A DNA stretch of 64,000 nt. Source: CAVOGJ01 sp963700865. GTDB lineage: Bacteria > Planctomycetota > Planctomycetia > Pirellulales > Pirellulaceae. The stretch lies in assembly GCA_963700865.1 (NCBI GenBank), contig CAVOZC010000018.1, positions 310,001-374,000 of the forward strand, in the 5' to 3' direction. Below, in pieces: positions 1-10,719 of the stretch (position 1 is the first letter of the stretch; each line of letters starts with the position of its first letter). A program made the position numbers and the translations under genes. The notes below the pieces were generated by a model. It saw only the letters and a list, made by a program, of their open reading frames with translations. It did no database searches and was not told the DNA's origin.

Positions 1-1
1 G

Positions 2-61
2 CGACGTATCAAGCATCTGCTGGTTATCGACCATGGCCATCCGACGCCGGGCACTCCCTGA
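2..61 (+). CDS. C-terminal end of an upstream gene (partial)
   Basis: Frame 2 from the window edge is open for 19 codons and ends in a TGA whose last base is the first base of the next ATG (a TGATG overlap). The peptide reads RRIKHLLVIDHGHPTPGTP. A stop/start overlap suggests the two genes are translated together. Planctomycete kinase/WD40 genes often follow an ECF sigma-factor gene, so this could be a sigma-factor tail, but 19 residues are too few to assign a family. Confidence 0.35.
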   Translation, partial: RRIKHLLVIDHGHPTPGTP

Positions 62-3000
62 TGGAAGACGTCCGCCATCCGATCGATATGTTGGCAGAGG
101 AATTCTTGGATCGGCTCCGCACGGGCCAGCGACCGACGATTGACGAGTATGCCTGTCAGCATCCGCAATGGGCCGAGGAAATCCGAGACCTTTTTCCCGC
201 CCTGGAAGCGCTGGAGCGTGGTAAGCCCAACGAAGATTTCGATGAAGCGCCGCCATTCAGCATTGATGGCTTCACGCCACAAGTGCTGGGCGACTATCGG
301 ATCATTCGCGAGATTGGCCGTGGCGGCATGGGCATCGTCTGCGAGGCAGAACAAGTTTCGCTGGGTCGCCGTGTGGCACTCAAGCTGTTACCGCCCCACG
401 TCGCGAAGGACGCTCACGCGCTGCTGCGTTTTCGCCGTGAAGCCCGCTCTGCCGCCCGACTGCACCACACGAACATCGTCCCCGTATTTGAAATCGGCCA
501 CCACCAGGGACTGCACTTCTATGCCATGCAATTCATTCATGGTCAGGGGCTGGACGAAGTAATCACCGAATTGAGCCGCGTGCGACGTCTCGCCGCCTCG
601 AGGGGCTTACGTCCCAGGCCATCCGCCCCGAGCCCGTCGCTGGCAACGGATCTGGCGGGTCAATTGCTCAGCCGACCGTTTGAGCTGCCTCCCTCCCAAG
701 GCCGGTTGTCACCGCAGCAGGCCATACCACAGCGAAGCGACACGGACGGCCACGCTCAGCCGGGCGAAGAGGTCCGTATGGCGGAGGAGCAACAACCATC
801 TGGCTGCGAACACCGCGCGCTCCTGCTCAACCGTCGCTATTTCGATAACGTGGCGGGCATTGGTGTGCAAATAGCCGATGCGTTGGCATATGCCCATGCA
901 CAGGGAATCCTGCACCGAGACGTCAAGCCGTCGAATGTGCTGATTGACGTCCATGGCACGGTCTGGCTGACCGACTTTGGGCTGGCCAAAGACGACACCT
1001 CCGATGTCACGAAAACGGGGGACGTGGTCGGCACACTGCGGTATATGGCACCCGAGCGATTCCGCGGCCACGCAGACGCGCGGAGTGACGTCTACTCTTT
1101 GGGTCTGACACTCTACGAAATGCTGACGCTGCGGCCCGGGATACGCCAGCACGGGCTGTCGCCCAGGGAAGCCGCCCAAGGCACCACACCTCCCCTGGTG
1201 GCTCCGCGGGCTGTCGATGCGACAATCCCGAAGGACCTGGAAACGATTGTCCTCAAGGCCACGGCGGCGGACCGTGCACTGCGATACCCATCGGCGGCGG
1301 AGTTGGCCGAAGATCTGCGCTGCTATCGTGCGAGATTGCCGATCCAGGCGCGACGGATGAACTGGCTGGGCAAGACGTGGCTGTGGTGCCGCCGCAACCC
1401 CTCGCTGGCCGGCATGGCCACGGCTGCCGCCTTGTTACTCATTCTGGCGTGCCTGGGCTGGACTGCCTCACATTTGCTGCGGACACAACGTGATCGGGCG
1501 ATTCAGGCCGAGCAGGCAGCCCGCCAGGCCGAGTTGTCAGCACAACGAGCCGAGCGGATGGCACGCGCCCAGCAACGTCTGGCCAAAGCGACATCCTTTC
1601 GCATCAGCGGCGTGCCCGGAAGCCGCCAACGGGCGCTCGACGAGCTCCGGCAGGCGCTGCAACTTGTTCCCACGGGCTCCTTACGGGACGACATCCGTGA
1701 TGAAGCCGTCGCCGCACTCGCCATGACCGACGTGGAATTCGAGACCATACGCTGGGACGAACTGATTTCCGCCACGCGGAATACGCCCTTGTTGTCGCCC
1801 GCCGTGACCAAGCTGGGACGGGTGTTGACGTATGCCTTTGATTCCTCCTACCAACAGCTGGCTGTGTTCGATCCGGAACAGAATCAAGTGCTCGTGTTTG
1901 ATCGTTTGGCGCGGAAGGTCACGCATCGATTCGCCAACGCCACCCTCAAGGAAGATCCTGCCGTCAACTTGCTACGATTCAGCGCGTCAGGGTCCCTGCT
2001 CATCGCCGGATCGGTGACCGACCGCGGTCAACTGACGGTGTGGAGTCTACCGAGGGAACAAGCTGTGTATCAGACCGAGGGCGTCATCCGCTTCGATATC
2101 AGTCCGGATGATCAATGGCTGGCCATCGCGCGTGCCAGCGATGCCATCGAACTGGTCGACTTGCTTCAGTCTCGCCGCGGTCCTCGGACCGAGTTAGCCA
2201 GCGCGGCGGAATCACTGTCGTTCAGCCCCAACGGACGCCAACTGGCCGTCTGCTTCGGCAGCCGCGCACCGTTGGTCTCTGTTCTCGACAGCCAAACGTT
2301 GGAACTCGCTGCGCAGTTGAAGCTGGATGCTCCCAACGTCCAGCAATTGGCTTGGCACCCCAATGGCGTTGATCTCGTCCTGGCGCGGGGAAATGCGGGA
2401 CGCGGCGAAGTCTGGAACGTTGCCACCGGGCGGCTCTTGAGCAGAACAGCAATTGGGCCGAGTTGGGTGTCGTGGTGCAACGTCGATCCGCTGGGGGAAC
2501 TGCTGCTGACGTCCGCTTGGGACGGCACAACCAGGTTGTGGGGCCTGCATTCCGGTCGCCTGATCCTGACTCTGGACCGCGGCATTCCTTTGTCTCATTG
2601 GAGCCCCTGGGCACGATTCTCGGAAGCCGTCAGACCGATGGGGGCGTCGAGCTGATTCACGTGCACCGTGGCCGTTCATTCGGCACGCTGCAGGGGCCAT
2701 TTCACGAATCCGAACGATCCTGGCTGGCGAAATTCCGTGCCGATGGAAGAATCGTGGCGGCGTCCCTGCAAAACGGCAATTCCGTCACTCGGCGAGTCGT
2801 GTTCTGGGACCCGTGCACGCGTCGCCAACTGGGCGACTTTGAGGCCAATCAGGTTACCGACTTGTGGTTTGCCGAACAGGAGTTGGCGTTGATCCACCGT
2901 GGCGGACTGACGCATTTACCAGCGCAGGCCACCGCCGCGACGTCACCCGACAAGTCGAGCGCGGGAGACGCGTACATCTACGGCCCTCCCCGCACCGAGC

Positions 3001-4279
3001 CGCGTTTCCAGGGGGCCATAGCGGCCGCCACCAATGGCGACCTCTGCGCGATGATCCGCGGGGATGAGTTGATCGTCGCAAAAACCAGACCGTCGTTGAA
3101 CCACGCATCGACGCCGGCAGTCCAGGAACGCCTGGCTGGTGCCGAACCGATCGCCAACTTCGAACTTCCTTCGCGGCACGATACCGTGTCGATCAGCCCA
3201 GACGGTCGGTGGGCCGCCACTGGAGGGTGGCACTCGCAAGTCACGTGTATCTGGGATTTAACAGCAGGTTGTCTGGCCAAGGAACTGCGGTTGGGTTCGC
3301 AAACCGGCTTCTACTTTTCCCCTGCCGCTCCGCAACTCGTGACCTGCCGCTGGGACGCCTATCGATTTTGGAATCTGGCCACGATGGAGAACGTATTGAC
3401 GTTGTCCCGCTCCGATTGTCCCCAGCCGGACGCCATCGCGATTGCGCCCAGCGGCAATCTGGCCGTCGTCTGCCTTCGCCCCGACGCCCTGGACCTGGTG
3501 CGCCTACCGTCGGGAACCACGGAATTGCGACTGTACGGACTGCGCTTGGGTCGGCCGACCGCGCTCGCCTTCAGCCCCGACGAGACACCGAATCCTTGTC
3601 GCCAGCGCGGACCAACCGGTCGTGGGCATCTGGGACCTGGACGTGTTGGCCCGAGGAACTGGCCGAATTGGGCCTGACGGATGCCGCGCGTAGGAGACCG
3701 ATGGAGGCCGCGGCGCGGCGGGCCGTAGCCCGAGTGCAATGGGCGGGTATCGAGGGATTGGCGCAAGCAGCCTTTATCGGTGGCATGGATGTGGCTCAGG
3801 CCCGCCAGGCACTCGACGTCGTTGAGCAGGCCTATGCCGCCCATTCCCAATCTCCGGACGCCGCCAACAACCTGGCGTGGAATCTCGTTACCGCTCCTCC
3901 TGAATTGCGCGATGCCCAGCGCACCATCGAGCTCGCGGAGCAGGCCCTGCGGGAGGAACCCAACTCGACGACATATCGCAACACGTTGGGGGTAGCCCAT
4001 TATCGGGCGGGGAACTATCAGCGCGTCATTGAATTGTTGGAACCCAACGTGTTGGCGGCCCCGGGCGGACAGCTGCCGTATGATCTTTTCTTTCTGTCGA
4101 TGAGCCATGCGGCCTCCGGAAACCAGCGAGAGGCCGAATTCTACCTGCACATGGCGGATCGCTGGCTGTCGGTGACGCAGGATGATCGGTCGCTGAACGA
4201 CGATCCAATCCGACCCGAGCTCCGGGCGATTCGCGCCGAGGCGGAAGCCGCCGTGCGAGCGGGACGTCGCGAGCCGTGA
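61..4279 (+). CDS. Ser/Thr protein kinase with WD40 and TPR-like repeats (frameshifted)
   Basis: Membrane-anchored eukaryotic-type protein kinase. The first frame (61-2655) holds a glycine loop (GRGGMG, about residue 87), the VALK lysine, a roughly 100-residue low-complexity insert, the HRD catalytic loop (HRDVKPSN, about residue 286) and DFG (about residue 304), so the kinase should be active. A transmembrane helix lies near residues 446-465, followed by an outer WD40-like region. WD40 sequence continues in other frames to about 3650, then TPR-like helices (DAANNLAWNL, GNYQRVIELLE) run to 4279. I see shifts near 2600 (one base missing), 3586 (one extra) and 3650 (one extra). Homology continues across all three, so sequencing error is likelier than decay, but a pseudogene is possible. 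The start overlaps the stop of the upstream gene. Confidence 0.75.
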
Positions 4280-4453
4280 GCCACAGGCCCACGGACAAGG
4301 TGCGACCATGCCGACCCGCAGCGGTCGCGGTGTAATCCAAAGCCTCACGCGCAATTGAGTGTATAGGGTAGTGCTGATTCCGATAATCGGCAGGCGATCC
4401 CACCAGCCGATCGATCGACCCGATAATCACTCGGTTCTTCAGGGGAACATGAC

Positions 4454-7400
4454 ATGGCACGATCACCGTTCCGAAAACCCAACCGTTCGCGACAACGATT
4501 CGACCGCGTTTTCGGCCGCCGACTCAGCTGCGAACCGTTGGAAGATCGACGGATGTTAGCCAACATTGTGTGGGAAAACCGTGCCGTTTTTAGTGACGCG
4601 GATCCGAATGACAATCGGTTTGACAATGTCTTTGGAGGCATCACGACGTTGCAAGCAATCGGAGTCGTCGATGCGGCCATCGACTATTGGGAGAAAGTGA
4701 TTACTGATTTTAATTATCCCATGGGGGAGGATTACAGCATCACGATTTCCATGAATGCCAGCCCGGGTTCCTTGGGCGCCAATGGTGGATTTTCGCAGGT
4801 CAATGGCGGTAAGCCGTCCGTCGGTTCCATAGGAATTGGCTGGCAGTCCGGCATTACACCTACGACCGACAACGCGGCCGGATGGTACCTCGATCCAACT
4901 CCATCCGAGCATAGTGAGTTTCAAGGCGCCTTTCTTAATGCATTCGTGAGGACTCCCTCGCCGGGAATGGGCGGCGTGGACCTATTTACGGTGGTGCTGC
5001 ACGAATTGGGGCATGCCATCGGTTTGGGTGCGACTCAAAAGACGCGTGCGTGGTCTTTCAACTCCGCCGCCGTCGACACAATCAACACGCCCGCGTCCGT
5101 TCCGGCCAGCACGTACTGGCCATTCGACGGTCCTTCGGGAAGCTCGCTGTGGACGAGCTGGGACAGTGGCGGCGCCTCCGGGACGGCGAACAATGCCGGA
5201 GGTCCGCAACATTTTGCCCCGCTAGGGGCGCAATGGCCGGCCGTGAATCCGACTCATTTCGGCGCGGCGGCACTGATGAATGCCAGGGTCACATCGCGTA
5301 GTATCATCTCCGACGCGGAAGCACTGGCCGCCGCGGATGCCTACGGTTATTCGATCGTACGACCGTCGAGCTTCGGAACGATGTACAACACGTTGGATGC
5401 GAATGGAAACTTGCGGATCGACTTTACGTCGCTAGTTGGGAGCGGGGACTATCTCCAACTGTCGACTTCCGGGGATACTCTCATCACCTATTTCGATACC
5501 GGAGTTCCCGTGCCGGGAATTGACCCGGTGGGAGGCGTAACCAGCAGCTTTCCATTGTCAGCGATCAGTAGCATTGATATTAGAACGGGCGGCGGTCAGG
5601 ATTTTATTCGCATCGAGGGCAACGGTGGCAAGCCAATCACGGTCGACGCGGGCGGGGGGGATGACGTTATCGACTTCTCTTTCTTCGGGAAAAACCTCGG
5701 CAACATTGCCGCGTCGACGTTTGTCAACGGTGGGGCCGGTATCGACAGCATATTCGCTTACGACAATAACAGTTCCGCCGCCGCTACCTACTCCGTCAAT
5801 AGCGCCCGCTTCGATCGGCCGGGCTGGGGTGGCTTTTCGTACGCAGCGGATATCGAGGCACTCTCACTGACCACCGGTACGGGGGCAGACACCGTCAATG
5901 TGACGAGTACCTTTCCTGGCCAGCCCGTTGTCCTGAACAGTGCGGGCGGCGAAGAAATCGTCAACATCGGAAGTGCAGCGAGTGGAGTCCAGTCGATTCG
6001 GGCCGACGTGCAGATCCAGAATGACCCCTGGTTTACCACGCTGAACATCTCAGACGTGGGGAACAGTACTCCCAGAAACGTCATCGTCGATCAATGGGTG
6101 GGTAACTTCGGCGCCATGGCGGGCCTGGCGCCTGCCTATATCACGTGGGACAACGCCGACATTCGAGACATTCATATCACGACGGGTAGTGGTGCGGATG
6201 TGCTAGATATCTTGCGAATGTCTGAGCGGCTGTATATCACCAATACCAATGGCGTCGATGAAGTCACGCTAGGGAACGATGTAACCGGAATCAGCGAAAT
6301 CACCAACGTGGTCGACGTGGGGCCCAATGCTCCCTTTGTGGTCAGCAACCTTACGATCGACGACTCGGCGGGCACGTTGGGCAGATCCGTCAGCTGGGTA
6401 CCTGGTGGAAACGGCTTTTTTTTGACAGGGCTCCCGGCCGGCCTCCGCTATGAAAACATTCGCGACCTGAATTTTCTAGCTGGCAGCGGTTGGGATCAGT
6501 TTTCACTGCCTGGCATTCCCGACGATGCGATCCACATCCATGGCGGCGGCGGCGTCGATTCGCTGCTGATTGACGACCGCAACATGCCGTTTGCTATGGC
6601 GTCTTCCACGATTCGCGAAGACCGTCTCGAACGCCAGTCCGGCGGTGGCTTCCCAATCGGGGTAACAACCTATTTCTCGGACGTCGAGTCGCCCACATTT
6701 TATCTCGACGACTCGAGTACGTCGAACACGATTTACGGAACGCCTGGCTCGATTCCCAATGGCTACCAGCTCACGGTCTTCAGCGGCTCGAACAATGACA
6801 CGTTTACGGTGAAGCCACGTGATGCCGATGGCAATCCATCGATTCTCGGAGCGATGGGAATCCTGGGCGGGCTAGGAACCGACACGATCGTCATTGACGA
6901 TGCCGATAGCGCGACCGGGACTTCGTGGACTATCGACAACTTTTTCGGCGCCGGCACCCAGAACTTTGTGGTCGCGGGAGGCGCTCATTTTGGTTCGTCA
7001 AGTGACGTGGAGAATGTCACGCTCGCCGGATCGGCTGGTGACGATGTCTTTTACCTGGATCGATATGCCAGTGGCACAGCGCTTCAAGTGCTTGGCAATG
7101 ACGGAAATGACGTCCTCGAAGCGTCCGCCACTTCCCTGAATCTCGCGTCCACGTTTACCTCGATCTCCGCCTTTCTATTCGACGGCGGCGAAGGCTACGA
7201 CCAGTTCCTGCTTCACAATGATGGCAGCCAGGGGGGTTGGGACTATACGAGGACGAGCGACTTCTTTCGCGCGATCGGGCCCTTCTATTTTCTGACACTC
7301 CACAATGCCAACGTGGAGTATCTGTTTGCGACGACCGGCGCACAGAATGACAACTTCTTCATTCAAGCGGTGCCTGCGGACACAGCGACGGGATTTGATG

Positions 7401-8680
7401 GAGGAGATGGCTACAATCAGTACTTCATCGGCAACGGCGGACTGACAGGCGGCATTCTGGGCGGCGTGCAGTTGTTTGCCACCGTCGGCACCAACACCAT
7501 CACGGTCGACAATAGCAGCGATACCGTGGGCCGCACGGTGCATGTGGATGTGGACACGGTGGGGGCGATGCCAGGCGACGACCTCTTCGGAACAGGCGGC
7601 TACCTGCTGTACAGCAACTTTGTCGAGCTGACCGTAAAACTGGGGATCGGAGATGATACGGTTTATGCCGTGCCGCATCCGTACACATCGATCGTGATCG
7701 ACGATCCCAACCCGGCGGCACGCGAGTCGACCGACTTCCTGGGCCTGGCCTTTGCCGCCGTCACCGATCCGGTCTTCACGGAGACGGGACCCAATGCCGG
7801 CATCTACACGTTCGCTGATGCCGCGCCGCTGAGCTATACCGGCTTCGAATCCTCGGCGATCGATGACTCGGCGCCGACCGTCCTCGCGACAACGTTCCTG
7901 CAGGACACAGCTTGGCATCGACTGCTCTTTGAGTTTAGCGAGGATCTCTCGGCCAACCTGCGGGCGAGCGACCTCATACTGACGGATCTGTCGACGGGCG
8001 AGACCATCGACGCGGCCGATATCGGGCTCAGCTACGACATGAGCACCAACACCGCGGTATTTACGTTTCCGGGACTCCCGAATGGCACGCTAGCGCCCGG
8101 CGATTACAGCGCTTCCCTGCGGGAACGCGTGAGCGATCTGTACGGCAATCGACTCTTGCCCTACACGCCGCTCCTGTTCAGCGTTGCGTCGGCCACGCCG
8201 GACGGCGATTTCAATGACGATGGCCTCTACGATCTGCTTGACATCGACGCGCTGGTCGCCGAGATTGCGGCGGGCACGCATCAGGCGGTTTTCGATCTGA
8301 CGGGCGACTCGCTGGTCGACCTGGCCGACCGGGATGCTTGGCTGGCCGAGGCGGGCGGCGTGAATTTGGGACTGGGCTTAAGGTACCTGCTCGGAGACGC
8401 GAATCTGGATGGGGTCGTCGACACGTCTGACTTCAACCTCTGGAATGCCCACAAGTTCACGGCCGTGGCGGCCTGGAGTCAGGGAGACTTCAATGCCGAC
8501 GGCGTCGTCGATACGTCCGATTTCAACATCTGGAACAACGCTAAGTTCACCAGTGCCCTGCGACCGGCGGTCACTCAGCGACACGTTTCGTGGGTAACGC
8601 TGGCTGACGCGGCTCGACCTGCTGAGTCGCCTGGAAGGGCCCAACTGAATCCTGGATACCATCGACTCGTTACGCCGTGA
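4454..8680 (+). CDS. giant secreted metalloprotease-like protein with dockerin-like C-terminus
   Basis: A 1408-residue extracellular protein. The N-terminus (RRLSCEPLEDRRML) is the planctomycete motif found on large exported or surface proteins. Residues 183-190 read HELGHAIG, a metzincin/matrixin zinc site, and a Met-turn-like ALMNARV follows about 90 residues later. The usual third histidine (HExxHxxGxxH) is an alanine here, so activity is uncertain. The long middle is made of beta-rich, Gly/Asp-rich repeats resembling adhesin or VCBS-like surface proteins. From about residue 1250 there are four dockerin-type or EF-hand-like segments, the last two (GDANLDGVVDTSDFN and GDFNADGVVDTSDFN) nearly identical. 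The start at 4454 has AGGGG about 8 bases upstream. It stands alone, with 174 bases before it and 290 after it. Confidence 0.85.
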   Translation: MARSPFRKPNRSRQRFDRVFGRRLSCEPLEDRRMLANIVWENRAVFSDADPNDNRFDNVFGGITTLQAIGVVDAAIDYWEKVITDFNYPMGEDYSITISMNASPGSLGANGGFSQVNGGKPSVGSIGIGWQSGITPTTDNAAGWYLDPTPSEHSEFQGAFLNAFVRTPSPGMGGVDLFTVVLHELGHAIGLGATQKTRAWSFNSAAVDTINTPASVPASTYWPFDGPSGSSLWTSWDSGGASGTANNAGGPQHFAPLGAQWPAVNPTHFGAAALMNARVTSRSIISDAEALAAADAYGYSIVRPSSFGTMYNTLDANGNLRIDFTSLVGSGDYLQLSTSGDTLITYFDTGVPVPGIDPVGGVTSSFPLSAISSIDIRTGGGQDFIRIEGNGGKPITVDAGGGDDVIDFSFFGKNLGNIAASTFVNGGAGIDSIFAYDNNSSAAATYSVNSARFDRPGWGGFSYAADIEALSLTTGTGADTVNVTSTFPGQPVVLNSAGGEEIVNIGSAASGVQSIRADVQIQNDPWFTTLNISDVGNSTPRNVIVDQWVGNFGAMAGLAPAYITWDNADIRDIHITTGSGADVLDILRMSERLYITNTNGVDEVTLGNDVTGISEITNVVDVGPNAPFVVSNLTIDDSAGTLGRSVSWVPGGNGFFLTGLPAGLRYENIRDLNFLAGSGWDQFSLPGIPDDAIHIHGGGGVDSLLIDDRNMPFAMASSTIREDRLERQSGGGFPIGVTTYFSDVESPTFYLDDSSTSNTIYGTPGSIPNGYQLTVFSGSNNDTFTVKPRDADGNPSILGAMGILGGLGTDTIVIDDADSATGTSWTIDNFFGAGTQNFVVAGGAHFGSSSDVENVTLAGSAGDDVFYLDRYASGTALQVLGNDGNDVLEASATSLNLASTFTSISAFLFDGGEGYDQFLLHNDGSQGGWDYTRTSDFFRAIGPFYFLTLHNANVEYLFATTGAQNDNFFIQAVPADTATGFDGGDGYNQYFIGNGGLTGGILGGVQLFATVGTNTITVDNSSDTVGRTVHVDVDTVGAMPGDDLFGTGGYLLYSNFVELTVKLGIGDDTVYAVPHPYTSIVIDDPNPAARESTDFLGLAFAAVTDPVFTETGPNAGIYTFADAAPLSYTGFESSAIDDSAPTVLATTFLQDTAWHRLLFEFSEDLSANLRASDLILTDLSTGETIDAADIGLSYDMSTNTAVFTFPGLPNGTLAPGDYSASLRERVSDLYGNRLLPYTPLLFSVASATPDGDFNDDGLYDLLDIDALVAEIAAGTHQAVFDLTGDSLVDLADRDAWLAEAGGVNLGLGLRYLLGDANLDGVVDTSDFNLWNAHKFTAVAAWSQGDFNADGVVDTSDFNIWNNAKFTSALRPAVTQRHVSWVTLADAARPAESPGRAQLNPGYHRLVTP

Positions 8681-8970
8681 TCGGTTCCTCAAGCGCGTCT
8701 CTGCCCGCTGGCGGGATACCCTGGCTTTGCCAAGCGCGCCGTTGGCTGGCTGGTACTTCTTCATAGCCGGCCTGATGGCCGACAACGCATGATCCGCTGG
8801 AGCGGACGTTCGGACCGCGCTTCAGCATCTCGCCTACGCTCCGCTTTACCGATAAGCATGCGCCTTGGCTGTGCGGCAGCCACGTCCCACGGCTGGGATT
8901 TTTGCCGCCGCTGCGTTAGAGTTTGAATCCAGCCAAACATCGACGCCGCATATGCAGCAGAGGAGACCGA

Positions 8971-9768
8971 ATGCCCATGGAATCGCGTTCCGGAAAACAG
9001 GGCTTGTTCATCACGATCGACGCAAATATCGGGGCCGGCAAGACCAACGCCTGCCACGCCATCGCTTCCGCCGCGACCGCCAGCGGCTGCCCGTCGCGCG
9101 TGCTGGAAGAACCGACGCATCACCCGAAATTCGCTCATTTCCTCTCCCGCTACTATGACGACCTGCGGACCGGAAATAACACGGGCGGTGGTTTCGCCAT
9201 GCAGATGTTCATGCTCTGCCAGCGTTACGAACAGCATCGGCTGGCGGTCGAGCAGGCATGGGGGGATCAAGGGATTGTCGTCGTTCAGGATCGTCCCATT
9301 TACGGCGACACCGTTTTTGCCACCACCGCCATGGAACGGGGGTTCATGACCCCCGAGGAATATCAGCTGTACGTCGATGTCTATCGCAATATGAGCCGGG
9401 ATGTGATGCCCCCCGACGTCTTTGTCTATCTCGACGTGTCGCCCGAGGAATGCTACGAGCGGATGGAGTCGCGGGGTCGCCGACAGGAAACGGGCGTCCC
9501 CCTCGATTATCTGCGGCAGCTCGACGCAAATTACAAGCTGCTGATTCAGGAAATGCGTCGCCGCGGCGTCCGCGTGCTAACGGTCGACTGGCGCGAGTTC
9601 GGGCCGCCGGTCGAAATGTGGAACCGGATTCGCTCCATGGCCATGTCTCATGACTCGTGGTACGAACAGCTCACCTTCTCCTTTGCCAAGGCACCGCGGA
9701 TGCCCATCGTACCGGGCACGAAGGACGAGCCGAGCGACGAGGAAGCGCGAGAGGTCACGTCGCATTAG
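8971..9768 (+). CDS. deoxynucleoside kinase family protein
   Basis: A 265-residue nucleotide-salvage kinase that should phosphorylate deoxynucleosides with ATP. It shows a P-loop (ANIGAGKT, residues 14-21), a DRPIYGD motif matching the conserved DR/ER-S substrate loop of the dNK family, DVFVYLDVSP, and an arginine-rich lid (RMESRGRRQETG). The start is chosen because AGGAG at 8961-8965 lies 5 bases before this ATG; the frame is open further upstream but has no such site. Which deoxynucleoside it prefers cannot be read from the sequence. It faces the next gene tail to tail. Confidence 0.85.
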   Translation: MPMESRSGKQGLFITIDANIGAGKTNACHAIASAATASGCPSRVLEEPTHHPKFAHFLSRYYDDLRTGNNTGGGFAMQMFMLCQRYEQHRLAVEQAWGDQGIVVVQDRPIYGDTVFATTAMERGFMTPEEYQLYVDVYRNMSRDVMPPDVFVYLDVSPEECYERMESRGRRQETGVPLDYLRQLDANYKLLIQEMRRRGVRVLTVDWREFGPPVEMWNRIRSMAMSHDSWYEQLTFSFAKAPRMPIVPGTKDEPSDEEAREVTSH

Positions 9769-9856
9769 CCCGCTCGCGACAGGGAGCGATGGTGCTCAGC
9801 GGCAGTGCCCGAGCAGTGAATGAATCCATTTCGCCCGGGTGCGATGCCGGCTGCCC

Positions 9857-10447
9857 TCATTCGGCCACGCGGATCGGCACTTGCAAGGTTGCCTTCGTCG
9901 GCCGCAAACAGGAAGTTTCGGAACACGACTGATAACCGACCTCGCAAACGACCTCCTGGTCGCCGGCGGCCCCGTCACTGGGGATCGCGATCAACTGCCG
10001 AAAGACGACTTCTTTCTCGTAAGCGAACGTGGTGTCGTTCAGCCGATAGGGCTTGGGTATCTCCCACTCGCCCACCTGCTGCATCCCCGCTGGCAGGGTC
10101 AGCTTAAGTGTCGTCGGAATGTTCACGCCGGTCGGCTGATTGACGGCGTAGACATGCCAACCCGAGGCAATCCGCAAGCGTATCCCCAGCGTGAATGACT
10201 CACCCGGCTTCACAGACCGTCGGTCGGTTGCCATACCCAGCTTGACGGTCTGGGTGGCACTCGGCTCGTCGACGGGGATCTCAAAGCTCGCCACGGACAT
10301 CTCGGGTCCCGGTGATGCGGCGGGCGGTAGCTCCACCTGGGGCATCTCGATCGGGCTGGCTGCCTCTTCCGGAGGTTGGCAACCCAGGATCAATACCAGA
10401 CTGGCAAGGACGGCAAGGACGTTCGTCGGGATGACGGTGGGCATCAT
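9857..10447 (-). CDS. lipoprotein with DsbD N-terminal-like domain
   Basis: A 196-residue predicted lipoprotein. The hydrophobic leader ends in a lipobox (LVLILGC), giving a lipidated cysteine near residue 22. After a Pro/Glu-rich linker comes a domain like DsbD-alpha or thiol:disulfide interchange proteins: GMATDRRSVKPGESFTLGI, GWHVYAVNQ, and a C-terminal cysteine pair in YQSCSETSCLRP. It probably passes or senses reducing power outside the cytoplasmic membrane. The transmembrane and thioredoxin parts of full DsbD are absent, so a partner would be needed. The start is placed at the first of two adjacent ATGs directly before the leader; a start 14 codons upstream is open but would put charged residues ahead of it. 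Confidence 0.7.
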   Translation of the reverse strand: MMPTVIPTNVLAVLASLVLILGCQPPEEAASPIEMPQVELPPAASPGPEMSVASFEIPVDEPSATQTVKLGMATDRRSVKPGESFTLGIRLRIASGWHVYAVNQPTGVNIPTTLKLTLPAGMQQVGEWEIPKPYRLNDTTFAYEKEVVFRQLIAIPSDGAAGDQEVVCEVGYQSCSETSCLRPTKATLQVPIRVAE

Positions 10448-10719
10448 GGCTTTCTCTCGTTCCAGGTAAAGTGAAACTTCCGTGGGCACTCATGCAGGAG
10501 ATCGAGTCGCCGCGGGGGGTGCCGGGAATCGCTTCGACAGCGGCGGGACGAGCAACGATCGTCGTGGGGGGCGCGGTGGGAACGCCGACTCGGTAGCCGA
10601 CGCTGCTTCCATTTGACGCAAAGCGACCCGTTCCCGCAAGACACCCGAGACCAGGCTTTCGCTTGAGGTGACCGATGCCGGCGTTTTTCCTCACAAAGAC
10701 GCAGCGGAGCGGGTCGGGG

